From Bacillota bacterium (lineage in GTDB: Bacteria > Bacillota > Clostridia > Lachnospirales > Lachnospiraceae), in assembly GCA_023402845.1 (NCBI GenBank), contig JAEYFP010000019.1, positions 1 through 64,000 of the forward strand: 64,000 nucleotides of DNA, given 5' to 3'. A model generated the notes under the pieces. It was not told the origin of the DNA. It did no database searches and was given only the letters and a program-made list of their open reading frames with translations. Shown here piece after piece: positions 8,137 through 16,572 of the stretch (position 1 is its first letter; each line of letters opens with the position of its first letter). The translations under genes were made by a program, and so were the position numbers.

Positions 8137-8239
8137 ATTCATCACCTTTCTATAATTACATTTTAACCGTTCTATCAAAAAAGGCAATGAACTTCCTCCA
8201 AAATAATTCTAAAATTTCCCTAAAAGGATTAATAAAAAC

Positions 8240-10819
8240 CTATCTGATCGGATTTGATAAAAGTATTACTTCTTCTCCGGCGAGCGGCTTGCTGAAATAA
8301 TAACCCTGAATATAATCACAGGCAAAATCCTTTAAGCGGTTGCGCTGGTGCTCCTCTTCGATCCCCTCGATTGTAATTTTAAGACCCAGACAGTGTGCCA
8401 GCCGCACAATATTATCGATAAATGTATCTTTCCCCTCAACTAAAAAGGTATCCACCAGGGATTTGTCCAGCTTGATCTTTTGCACCGGAATATACGTCAG
8501 ATAACTGATAGACGAATAGCCTGTACCAAAATCATCAAGTGCGAGACCGACACCGATCGATTCAAAATCTTTGAACAGCTTCATGGCCTTTTCGTTGTTG
8601 TTGATAAAAATGCTCTCTGTAATTTCTATTTCGATCAGATCCGGTGAAACATTATTTTTTTCTAGGAGTTCTTCCAGATAAGTAACATATCCCTTGTCGA
8701 GTATCTGTTTGCTGGAAAAATTAATTGAAACCGGATGCACCTCATATCCTTGTTCACGCCATGACGCGATCTGCTCAATCACTTTCTTTGTGACAATACG
8801 ACCGATCATTAGAATGGAATCCGTTTCCTCGGCAATTTTAATAAACTGCGCGGGAGATATTGCTTGACCCTTCAGGCGGACGAGTGCCTCATAACACTTG
8901 ATCATACCCGTCATTGTATCAGCCTGGGGCTGATATAATACATAAAAGCCGTCATTCCTGCAAGCACTGTCGATAATGCTTCGAATCTCCTTACGTTGGT
9001 TGGCCTCATCCTTCATGCTCGCATCATAGTAAACACACTCGTTTTCGCCCGACTTCTTTGCGGCGTACATTGCAAAATCTGCATCGGAAACTACCTCGCC
9101 TGCCTCCGCCACTTCGTCCTTTGCAGAAGCAATCCCCATGCTCACTTTGATATAGTGCTTCTTATCTTCGAATTCAACAGGCGTTGCAAATACACGCTTA
9201 AGACGGATCACTTCGCTTTCATCCGCACTGACCTCTCTTTTATTGATAATAATCAGGAATTCGTCTCCTCCAAAGCGCGCGGCGTAAAACAAACCCTCCT
9301 TCGCCAACTCCCTTAAGCGCGCAGACAGTTCCCGTAAAACCGTATCTCCGCACGCGTGTCCGAAGGAATCATTAATCTCTTTAAACTCATCGATATCAAC
9401 AATAATAACGGTGCATTCGATCTTCGCTTCGAGCCTGATGCTCAATTCCTCCATGGCAGAGCGTCTGTTCGGAAGATCAGTCAGATAATCATGCTCCGCC
9501 TGATAGCGGATAAATGACTCTTTCTTTTCAAGTGATTCCGTATATTCTCTATTTTCATCATATTGCTGCTTCAGCATCTCCTCCGCGACAATCAGCTTAT
9601 TGTACGTCTCAGTCAACTCGACGTGAGAGTGTTGAAGCTCTCTTGTCAGACGGCGGCGTCTCAGATTATCGACCATCAATGCAAGCAGAACAACGAGGCA
9701 CAGCAGAACAAACACAAGCACCGGAACCAGAACGCTCCGATAAGCTTCAAAAATTGTCAGCTCCTTATTGACAATAACGGCATCCGCGGGAACCTGAGAA
9801 AGATCGATCCCATATTGCTTTAACACCTGATAATCAAACGTGTATTGGCTTTCGCCCTTTGTAACGACCGGAATATCCGCGATATCTTTTCCATTTAAAA
9901 TATCCACGATCATCGAACCGGCTTCAAAACCGGAATCTTCGTAAGAAACAATTTTTCCGCCAAGCAGCCCTTCTCCGATCCCACCGACAGAATTCCTGTA
10001 TACCGGCACCCCTGCATGAGCGACAATATATCGCGTGCTGTCAGATATCGTATACGGGTTTCCATCCGCATCTTCAAAGCTGCTCATATAAATCAAAATA
10101 CTGTCTCCGGAAATCCGGTCGAGCAACTCTCCAAACTCTTCCAGGGTATATTCTGATGTATTAATTCCAGAAAACTCATAGGCCGGATAACTTCCCTCCA
10201 AAGCATAAAATTGCTTCGCATCTCCCTGTCCCGTCAGCGTACCGTCATAAATAGCAATGATTTTTCCTGCCCCAGGCTGAAACCGAATCGCTATATCAAT
10301 TGTATCCTGTAAATAGAAATCCTCCACAGCACCGGTAATGTTCGGATTCTCACCGACCTTCAGTGCATATTCCAAATCATTGATGCATAAAAATACCATC
10401 GGTATATTCGGAAACAACTCCTCCCGATGTGCCTCGGCAAATTTTAGAGCGGCGTCATCTCCGATCAGTAGCGCATCATACGTTCCCGTATTTGCAAGCT
10501 TATAACGCAGTGTCTGGTAAAATAGATCCACATTTGCCTGATCGTCATAATTTTTCATATCCATATAGGCAATATCAAGCTGGATGTTGCTGCCTTCAAA
10601 TGCCCGTTTAATTCCTGTCTTTTGCAAGTCGATCGTATCAAAGCTTTCACTGTATGAGCTGATAAAAAGCACATGCTTATCCGGCGAATAGTTCCTGTCA
10701 ACCAAGATACGATTCTCCCTGTAAAAGAAAATATAATAAATCAACGCAAACAGAAGCACTCCTGCTAAAGCAGCCCCTATCGCAATCAGTCGTATCAGCT
10801 TCCTATTATCTTTTGGCAT
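8240..10819 (-). CDS. Membrane c-di-GMP protein: ABC-type sensor domain, GGDEF and EAL
   Basis: 859 residues. One N-terminal membrane helix (about 9-33), an extracellular periplasmic-binding-protein-like domain (about 45-345, an ABC substrate-binding fold as in DUF/PF04392 sensors), a second helix (about 362-385), a short coiled coil (390-435), GGDEF (about 436-600) and EAL (about 610-855). GGDEF is intact (RFGGDEF at 516-521), but the RxxD inhibitory site normally found before it is missing. The EAL part keeps EALVR (644-648), DDFGTGYSS and IEGIEEE, so both synthesis and breakdown of cyclic di-GMP look possible. The extracellular domain probably senses a small ligand. It is monocistronic. 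Confidence 0.88.
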   Translation of the reverse strand: MPKDNRKLIRLIAIGAALAGVLLFALIYYIFFYRENRILVDRNYSPDKHVLFISSYSESFDTIDLQKTGIKRAFEGSNIQLDIAYMDMKNYDDQANVDLFYQTLRYKLANTGTYDALLIGDDAALKFAEAHREELFPNIPMVFLCINDLEYALKVGENPNITGAVEDFYLQDTIDIAIRFQPGAGKIIAIYDGTLTGQGDAKQFYALEGSYPAYEFSGINTSEYTLEEFGELLDRISGDSILIYMSSFEDADGNPYTISDSTRYIVAHAGVPVYRNSVGGIGEGLLGGKIVSYEDSGFEAGSMIVDILNGKDIADIPVVTKGESQYTFDYQVLKQYGIDLSQVPADAVIVNKELTIFEAYRSVLVPVLVFVLLCLVVLLALMVDNLRRRRLTRELQHSHVELTETYNKLIVAEEMLKQQYDENREYTESLEKKESFIRYQAEHDYLTDLPNRRSAMEELSIRLEAKIECTVIIVDIDEFKEINDSFGHACGDTVLRELSARLRELAKEGLFYAARFGGDEFLIIINKREVSADESEVIRLKRVFATPVEFEDKKHYIKVSMGIASAKDEVAEAGEVVSDADFAMYAAKKSGENECVYYDASMKDEANQRKEIRSIIDSACRNDGFYVLYQPQADTMTGMIKCYEALVRLKGQAISPAQFIKIAEETDSILMIGRIVTKKVIEQIASWREQGYEVHPVSINFSSKQILDKGYVTYLEELLEKNNVSPDLIEIEITESIFINNNEKAMKLFKDFESIGVGLALDDFGTGYSSISYLTYIPVQKIKLDKSLVDTFLVEGKDTFIDNIVRLAHCLGLKITIEGIEEEHQRNRLKDFACDYIQGYYFSKPLAGEEVILLSNPIR

Positions 10820-11048
10820 ATAATCGCAGCCCCTTTATCGAATCGTGTCAGATAATGTTATTATATCCTATCATTTGAAAAATCAAAAGGTTATTCCTGC
10901 TTGATTTCACAATTTTACATTTATTTTATATAGTATGGAATGCTCTTGTGATATCAAAAATCAAATCTGTTTACGGGAATGAATGGAACAGAAAACGAAG
11001 TGAGCAGCGCTGCCTTGCAATGTAAATGAGAATATTCAGAAAAATAAG

Positions 11049-11207
11049 ATGATGAAATTCAACCTGGAGCAAATTTCCTTCAACCGCCGGCAGCTTGCCG
11101 ACTATTTTCCGTCGGCTAAAACACTGTCCAATGAAATCAGCAAGCTGCAGCGGGAAGAAATGAAAACAATTTTGAAAACTTATAAAACTAAGCTCGGAGC
11201 GGTATAA
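11049..11207 (+). pseudogene. Remnant of a Crp/Fnr-type helix-turn-helix
   Basis: A 52-codon open stretch whose centre (FNRRQLADYFPSAKTLSNEI) closely matches the C-terminal recognition helix region of clostridial Crp/Fnr regulators (FNRQQLADYL...LSRELSKM). No effector domain precedes it: the frame is closed by TGA at 11001. It overlaps the end of the ferritin gene on the other strand. It is best seen as a decayed 3' fragment. The rest of 10820-11048 is A/T-rich and shows nothing else I can support. Confidence 0.45.
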
Positions 11208-11689
11208 GCCCTTGCCAGCAGTTCACTGTTGAGCATATACAAACTTTTGGCATCATCTCCGAAAAGCTCCATCTTTACGATTAAATCCGTAGCGTTTTTC
11301 TCTTCCTCTCCCTGCTCCTTTACAAACCAGTCAAGGAACTGCAGTGCGCGAAAATCATTAATTTTCTGTGCGGCTGCATAAATCGTATGAATCGAGTCCG
11401 TCACATATCTTTCATGCTCCAGGCTGACTTTTAACGGATCCATCAGCGATTCAAATACCTCGTCCGGCTTTGCAATCGCTTCCAATATAACTTTTTCATC
11501 ATTATTATGCATATATTGATACATTAGCATGGCATGATCCTGCTCTTCTTTTGCCTGTACCTCATACCAGTTAGCGAATCCGTCCAGTCCCCTGTCATCA
11601 TAAAAGCTCGCTATGGACAAATACAGATATGCAGAATAAAATTCTTTGTTTATCTGCTCATTTAATAATTTCGCAACTTCTCTTTCCAT
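11180..11689 (-). CDS. ftnA: Bacterial non-haem ferritin
   Basis: Stores iron as ferric mineral in a 24-subunit shell. At 169 residues the length is normal. Ferroxidase-site residues are visible: E in NKEFYSAYLYL, the ExxxH-type motif in YEVQAKEEQDHAMLM, and E/Q residues in FLDWFVKEQGEEEK. The ATG at 11689 is preferred over the GTG next to it because AGGAGG is 8 nt upstream. Monocistronic with its own promoter. Confidence 0.93.
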   Translation of the reverse strand: MEREVAKLLNEQINKEFYSAYLYLSIASFYDDRGLDGFANWYEVQAKEEQDHAMLMYQYMHNNDEKVILEAIAKPDEVFESLMDPLKVSLEHERYVTDSIHTIYAAAQKINDFRALQFLDWFVKEQGEEEKNATDLIVKMELFGDDAKSLYMLNSELLARAYTAPSLVL

Positions 11690-11751
11690 CACATATTCCT
11701 CCTGTTTTCTTTGAAATTTTGTCAGATAGACTGTACTAATAGATCAATTTC

Positions 11752-11780
11752 AGATTACTACCTTACCATGATTTTGTCAA
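11752..11780 (-). promoter_or_regulatory. Promoter of the ferritin gene
   Basis: Minus strand: -35 TTGACA (11775-11780), 17-bp spacer, -10 TAATCT (11752-11757), about 60 bp before the start. Confidence 0.7.
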
Positions 11781-11883
11781 ATCGTAATTGACCCGTATTA
11801 CTGTTCACTTCGTTCTCAGCAACGCATGATTTCTGTCTGACTAACAGGATGATTTAATTTAGGTGTGACAGCTTTCCTGTTGC

Positions 11884-12363
11884 TTACAAAATTTCTGATG
11901 CTCTGATGAGAAGTGCAAGGGCTTCCCCTCCGGCATTATTTTTTTTAATTCTCGCGATTCCGGTAAAAAATGATTCCGCTCCCATCAAACCACTTTCGGG
12001 AGGGGCTGAAATCTGCTCCGGCAAAATACGAATAACTTCATCGACTCCGTCCACAATCAATCCAAAATTCTGATCCTTCACACACATAATCACAATGCAG
12101 GTGCGATCATTGTAAGATACCTCAGGGATGTTCAGACGCAGCCGCATATCGATTACCGGAATGATCTGTCCGCGCAGATTAATAATTCCCTTTATATAAG
12201 GCTGCTGATCATGCATCCTCGTAATATCCTGAATCTCAACAATCTGCATTACCTCCGCAATGGGAACACCAAACAGCCGGTCATCCGTCAGAAACGTAAG
12301 GTATCTCTGTTTCATTCCATCATCATCCTGCTGATTTTTCTCTAATTCTTCTCGCATATTCAT
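11884..12363 (-). CDS. cheW: Chemotaxis coupling protein CheW
   Basis: A 159-residue adaptor that links chemoreceptors to the CheA kinase. CheW features are clear: YLTFLTDDRLFGVPIAEVMQIV, the GIINLRGQIIPVIDMR segment, and LIVDGVDEVIRI. It lies 30 bp after the chemoreceptor gene in the same orientation, so the two likely form a dedicated receptor-adaptor unit; no cheA is in the window. Confidence 0.93.
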   Translation of the reverse strand: MNMREELEKNQQDDDGMKQRYLTFLTDDRLFGVPIAEVMQIVEIQDITRMHDQQPYIKGIINLRGQIIPVIDMRLRLNIPEVSYNDRTCIVIMCVKDQNFGLIVDGVDEVIRILPEQISAPPESGLMGAESFFTGIARIKKNNAGGEALALLIRASEIL

Positions 12364-12393
12364 AATTACCTCCTATTCGTAATGGATAGCGGA

Positions 12394-14511
12394 TCAGTAT
12401 TTTCCCATTGACGGTTTCGGCTGGGGCTGGATCGCGGTTTTTCGCTCTGCATCATTTATCGCGCTATGTGCAAAGGAAGAGTTAAACGAATTGTCCCTTG
12501 AATCCAATAGTCTGAATTTTGAAACTTCTCCCTGCAGAACCTGTGCCTGCGCCGCCAGTTCTTCACTGGATGCGGAGCTTTCCTCAGCAGTCGCAGCATT
12601 ACTCTGCACCACTGCGGACACTTGGGACAGTCCTTGATTGATCTGCTCAATCGCCGCTGCCTGCTCCGTGGAAGCCGATTCAATTTCTTTAATTGACTGT
12701 TCTACTAATTGCGACTTTTCTGAGACATCACCTAATGCCTTTAATGTATCACCGGCAAACCGTTCTCCTTCGGATACGATTGCCGTGGATTTTTGAATCA
12801 AATCGCTGGTTTGTTTGGCTGCTTCCGCCGATCTGGCAGCAAGAGTACGAACTTCATCCGCCACTACGGCAAAGCCTTTTCCCGCATCTCCGGCCCGCGC
12901 TGCCTCCACTGCGGCATTCAGTGCCAAAATATTTGTTTGGAAAGCAATATCTTCCACAAGCTTGGTAATTTTTGAAATCTCCTGGGATGACATTGCAATT
13001 TCACTCATAGATGCATTTAACTGCTGCATATAACCGTTGCTGTCCGATGCCCCCTTGCCGGCCTGCTTCACATATTCCGTCGCGGTTTGCACATTGGCCG
13101 CGTTCATCTCCGCCTGCTGCGCCACACTGGAAATCGCGGCAGTTAATTCCTCCACAGATGCAGCCTGTTCCGTAGTTCCTGCCGACAGTGCCTGGGCACC
13201 GGCCGATACCTGCTCTGAACCGGATGCCACTTGCCCGGCAGACTGCGTTATTGTTTGGAAAACCTCATTTAAATTCATAACAATCTGGTGCAGAGAATCC
13301 TTGATTCGAACAAAATCTCCCTTATATTCCTGTGTGGCTTTTACGGTGCAGTCTCCCTGTGCCAATCCGGTCAATACATCAGAAATTTCATCAATATAAC
13401 TATTTAAGGCTTGTACGGTGGCTGTAAAGGAATCCGACAGACTTTCTATTTCATCTCCTGTATGTACCTTTGGCACTTCGGAATGCAGATCCCCTGCCGC
13501 CAGCATCTCCATTCTGTTTACCAGCTTCACCACGGGATTTACAATAGGTGATGCAATCCGGAACGCAATTAGTATGGACACGATAACAAAAAAAATAGTC
13601 AGCACAACCGTAATCTCAATAGATGTATAAAAACCTTTCAGCATTTCCGAAGTTTTGGCTGTGACACCGATCGACCACCCGTCGGTGTCCTCAATTGGGC
13701 TATAGCAGACTACCTGATCGTTTCCCTTAAAAACCACATGTTCGATACTGGATTTACCGGCTATCATATTCTCAATCACTTCTGCCAATTTGGTATAGGT
13801 GCTGTCGTCCTGAGCCATTTCAATATAATTCGTTTGATTATCCACAGTCTCTGCGTTCTTATGGGCAATAATTTTTCCGGTATTATCTACGATAAAGCCA
13901 TAGCCTGACTCACCGATAGATATATCATCGACCATTCCACTAAGGACTCCACTGTCAAGCGATGCAAAAACAATTCCGTTGTATCCACTATCATTGTTAA
14001 TTGGGGCAGCCACATTTAAGACTACATTTCCGGTATCCTTGCTGACCAGCGTGCTGGATATATAGGTATTTCCCTTTATGGCATTTTGAAAATACTCACG
14101 CTGACTCACATCACTGCCGGTACTGGACATGCCGTTTTCATCGACTGTGACCATTCTGGTAAAGCCATACTGCTCAGCCATTTGAGCTAATAGTTCATCT
14201 TTTTCTTCCTGCGTCCTTTCGGGATCCGTAATATCTGAATTTTGCGCTGCCTCTTCAATTTTTATTTCATAAATTTGAATGGCATTTTCCACTGCCAATT
14301 TATAAGCGTCTCTGTTTTCCTCCAGCCTAATATCCATGTTGTTCGTAGTCTCCTGATACATCATGAATGCGCTGGCAAGACCGGAAATCATTGAAATAGA
14401 GACCGATAATCCGATAATACTTGCCAAAAGTGTTCTTTTTATGGATTTCTTTCTGTTGATACTCCCCTGTAACTGCGGTGTTGTTGTATTAAATTTATTT
14501 CTGATATTCAT
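12394..14511 (-). CDS. Methyl-accepting chemotaxis protein with Cache sensor
   Basis: 705 residues: membrane helix about 27-52, extracellular dCache-type ligand domain about 55-285 (contains SQREYFQNAIKGNTYIS and GFIVDNTGKIIAHK), second helix about 293-315, HAMP about 316-370, and a long cytoplasmic signalling coil with the hairpin tip around EDIAFQTNILALNAAVEAAR. The C-terminal tail lacks a CheR pentapeptide. It is transcribed with cheW. The ligand cannot be told from sequence; Cache domains of this type often bind amino acids or carboxylates. Confidence 0.92.
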   Translation of the reverse strand: MNIRNKFNTTTPQLQGSINRKKSIKRTLLASIIGLSVSISMISGLASAFMMYQETTNNMDIRLEENRDAYKLAVENAIQIYEIKIEEAAQNSDITDPERTQEEKDELLAQMAEQYGFTRMVTVDENGMSSTGSDVSQREYFQNAIKGNTYISSTLVSKDTGNVVLNVAAPINNDSGYNGIVFASLDSGVLSGMVDDISIGESGYGFIVDNTGKIIAHKNAETVDNQTNYIEMAQDDSTYTKLAEVIENMIAGKSSIEHVVFKGNDQVVCYSPIEDTDGWSIGVTAKTSEMLKGFYTSIEITVVLTIFFVIVSILIAFRIASPIVNPVVKLVNRMEMLAAGDLHSEVPKVHTGDEIESLSDSFTATVQALNSYIDEISDVLTGLAQGDCTVKATQEYKGDFVRIKDSLHQIVMNLNEVFQTITQSAGQVASGSEQVSAGAQALSAGTTEQAASVEELTAAISSVAQQAEMNAANVQTATEYVKQAGKGASDSNGYMQQLNASMSEIAMSSQEISKITKLVEDIAFQTNILALNAAVEAARAGDAGKGFAVVADEVRTLAARSAEAAKQTSDLIQKSTAIVSEGERFAGDTLKALGDVSEKSQLVEQSIKEIESASTEQAAAIEQINQGLSQVSAVVQSNAATAEESSASSEELAAQAQVLQGEVSKFRLLDSRDNSFNSSFAHSAINDAERKTAIQPQPKPSMGKY

Positions 14512-14555
14512 CTGATGTCCTCCTGTAAATAATTTTATCCGAAAGAATTTTTAAC

Positions 14556-14690
14556 CTACAATATCAATTCACATGGCGCACGGCAATACTGACTGGGAGA
14601 GCCACATTTCTTTCCGAATATTAACGCACTTGTCGTTTCACCGGACAATTTTGTATTATCACAGCCTTTGCCTGTAACAAGCAAACTCAT
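14556..14690 (-). CDS. Small cysteine-containing peptide ORF, 44 aa
   Basis: A short ORF with a good ribosome site (GAGGTG, 8 nt before ATG). The peptide begins MSLLVTGKGCDNTKL and ends CGSPSQYCRAPCELIL; it has four cysteines (positions 10, 29, 36, 40), the last three in a tight C-terminal cluster, and a proline in each of the last two inter-cysteine loops. No membrane helix. It lies 44 bp upstream of the chemoreceptor gene and next to a recombinase segment. It may be a secreted or modified peptide, a metal-binding peptide, or an accidental ORF; I know no matching family. Confidence 0.4.
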   Translation of the reverse strand: MSLLVTGKGCDNTKLSGETTSALIFGKKCGSPSQYCRAPCELIL

Positions 14691-14872
14691 GCTTGTGTCA
14701 CCTCTAATCTTTGACCGCCCGCCTCATACTGTACAGCGAACTGAATACTTTTATAAATATATAAATAATAATCTGCTACAGAAGATATAATAATAACTGT
14801 TAGCAGCGTATTGTCGTGTCGCAGTTCTATCAAAACAGTATCAAGTTGCCGCAGAACCGGTCTTTACCGCTC

Positions 14873-16024
14873 TTAGACGGCTGAATTGACGGCATATAGA
14901 GGTATTTCCATTTGAGCCGCATACATTTGATTAAATTTTTCTATTGCTTTTTTCTTTTGCTCTATGAGTGAATGGGCATAAATATTCAAGGTAATGCTGA
15001 CATTGGAATGTCCGAGCAGTTCACTAAGTGTCTTAATATCTACACCCAATTCCAATGCTCTTGTCGCAAATGTATGACGGATGGCATGAAACTTACGTTC
15101 CTTGATTCCCTCATCCTTAAGCAGACCCTTATAGAGGCGCTGATATGCACGCGGATCAAAGGGAATCGCCTTTCCTGATAATACATAACAAGCTTCGTCT
15201 ATAGAACCCATACTGCATTCCTGCATTTTCTTTAATAAAAACTCTGGGAGTGGAATTTTTCTGGTGGAAGTTCTGCTTTTAGGTGTTCCCTCGCAAAGCA
15301 TTGTTTTACAGCCGGATAATTCCGGGTTACGAGTACGAGTCACAGTTCGTGAGATAGACATCATTCCTGAATCCAGATCAATATCTTCCCATTTCAAGGC
15401 ACAAAGCTCTCCCAAACGGATACCGGTATAAAAACAGAGAATTACACCGAACAGTCGTCTATCTGCTGATCTTTCCACTGCATTTTGTATCATTTTTTGT
15501 TCTTTTATGGAAAAAATTGAAACCTCCTCACCGCCTATTACTTTTGGATATACTACAATTTCAATCAGCGAAGAATACTCCGGAAATGTTTTGGAAATGT
15601 CCCGAAGAGCAGTTTTGAAAATAGAAAGTATTTTTCTTTGATATGCTGTGGAAATTGTATTGTTTTTATGAATTGCATGTACAAAACGCAGGATGGATTC
15701 CTTTGATAGGTGCCTGTTTTCCGGTGATCTGAAATGAGGAATTATATAGCCCTGCAGACAGTAATAATAGCTCTCACAGGTAGATGGCTTTAAGCGATAT
15801 CCCACCTCCTCCAGCCATAATTGAAATAAACCGGACGCATAAAGCTGCCGGTTTGTGCACTCCTCCTCTTTCGTGTCTGCTTCCTCACGACTGTCCCGCA
15901 TCTTTGCCCGAACCTCACGATAGGTTTTGGCGTAAAAATACCGGAACTTCCCACCGGACTGCAATAGACGGCCTTCCCAACGCCCGTCTTTACGTTTGTA
16001 AATGTTTTCTCCTTTACGTGCCAT
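14873..16024 (-). CDS. Tyrosine recombinase/integrase
   Basis: 383 residues from the ATG at 16024, which has AAAGGAG 10 nt upstream; a longer reading from 16105 is open but has no such site. The N terminus (MARKGENIYKRKDGRWEGRL) is the short arm-binding domain common in clostridial integrases, then a SAM-like core-binding domain (about 80-165) and the catalytic domain. The active site is complete: R in YTGIRLGELCAL, HxxR in FHAIRHTFATRA, H in LLGHSNVSIT and the tyrosine in LNIYAHS. The gene is enclosed by inverted 19-bp repeats that are good candidates for its own target sites. Confidence 0.9.
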   Translation of the reverse strand: MARKGENIYKRKDGRWEGRLLQSGGKFRYFYAKTYREVRAKMRDSREEADTKEEECTNRQLYASGLFQLWLEEVGYRLKPSTCESYYYCLQGYIIPHFRSPENRHLSKESILRFVHAIHKNNTISTAYQRKILSIFKTALRDISKTFPEYSSLIEIVVYPKVIGGEEVSIFSIKEQKMIQNAVERSADRRLFGVILCFYTGIRLGELCALKWEDIDLDSGMMSISRTVTRTRNPELSGCKTMLCEGTPKSRTSTRKIPLPEFLLKKMQECSMGSIDEACYVLSGKAIPFDPRAYQRLYKGLLKDEGIKERKFHAIRHTFATRALELGVDIKTLSELLGHSNVSITLNIYAHSLIEQKKKAIEKFNQMYAAQMEIPLYAVNSAV

Positions 16025-16173
16025 TACTTGATGACTCCTTTCAGATTTGACGATTTTGTTGACGGCGCATTTTTCCGGATTGTCGAAAAAATCTGTTTTT
16101 TGCACTAAAATCCATCTGAATCTTGTCTTACAAGCATAGATTTTTGGTCAGATTGACAAACATAGTCGGAACC

Positions 16174-16203
16174 TTTATAATAAAAATTGTCGTAGTATGT
16201 CAA
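16174..16203 (-). promoter_or_regulatory. Promoter of the recombinase gene, inside the repeats
   Basis: Minus strand: -35 TTGACA (16198-16203), 18-bp spacer, -10 TATAAA (16174-16179). It lies between the right inverted repeat and the gene, about 150 bp before the start, and reads inward. Confidence 0.55.
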
Positions 16204-16217
16204 ACTAAGGGGATTCA

Positions 16218-16274
16218 GTTTTGATAGAACTGCGACCATTTTGTTTCATAAAGAACATGGACGCAGTTCTATCA
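16218..16274. repeat. Large imperfect palindrome at the right end of the recombinase segment
   Basis: TGATAGAACTGCG (16223-16235) pairs with CGCAGTTCTATCA (16262-16274); one mismatch further in, CCAT pairs with ATGG, leaving a 17-nt centre. Paired recombinase arms around a central spacer are how tyrosine recombinase core sites look, though this centre is long. On the plus strand a T-rich run follows, so it could also act as a terminator. Confidence 0.6.
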
Positions 16275-16350
16275 TATTTTTTCTTTACACTTTTTATTAC
16301 ATATCTCCGGATTAAATGCCTTTCATTAACTGACATACCCTTTTATCCAT

Positions 16351-16379
16351 ATTATACTAACCACATGATCCAATAGCAA
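16351..16379 (-). promoter_or_regulatory. Possible promoter outside the inverted repeats, reading toward the recombinase segment
   Basis: Minus strand: -35 TTGCTA (16374-16379), 17-bp spacer, -10 TATAAT (16351-16356). No gene other than the recombinase lies downstream in this direction. It sits on the fixed side of the repeats. Apart from this, the palindrome and a weak terminator, 16237-16572 holds no gene I can support. Confidence 0.4.
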
Positions 16380-16443
16380 TAAATGGTTTGTCACTTTTTA
16401 GTGTCCATGTGATACAATTTGTTGAATTGACGAAACCGCAGAC

Positions 16444-16485
16444 AAAAAAAGAAATCAATCGAAAATTCCTCCATTCGAAATTTTC
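16444..16485 (-). terminator. Weak possible terminator of the ABC exporter operon
   Basis: GAAAATT (16461-16467) and AATTTTC (16479-16485) form a short A/T stem; a run of seven A (16444-16450, U on the minus transcript) follows after about 10 nt. The distance makes it a poor terminator. Confidence 0.3.
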
Positions 16486-16572
16486 TGATTAATTCCTTTT
16501 ATATCACTGCTGACCGCTTTATAGCAGCAAAGTATGCATAGATAGAATGCAGCGTGCATAATTTCCCCAATT

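Larger units (their letters stand above)
14818..16236. mobile_element. Segment bounded by 19-bp inverted repeats, enclosing a tyrosine recombinase
   Basis: GTCGCAGTTCTATCAAAAC at 14818-14836 recurs as its exact reverse complement at 16218-16236. The 1.4-kb interval contains only the recombinase gene and its promoter. This could be a single-gene mobile element or an invertible segment driven by its own recombinase. A third, nearly identical half (14 of 15 bases) lies at 16260-16274. Confidence 0.55.

Noticed and set aside
10988..11825. Inverted ACGAAGTGA words on both sides of ferritin as mobile-element ends
   Set aside because: The match is only about 13 bases with gaps, with no transposase or direct repeat; likely chance.
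14556..14690. Possible c-di-GMP riboswitch before the chemoreceptor gene
   Set aside because: The sequence lacks the conserved GEMM segments, while an ORF with a good ribosome site explains it better.
16444..16485. Strong intrinsic terminator after the ABC exporter genes
   Set aside because: The stem is short and A/T-only and the U-run is about 10 nt away; kept only as a weak candidate.
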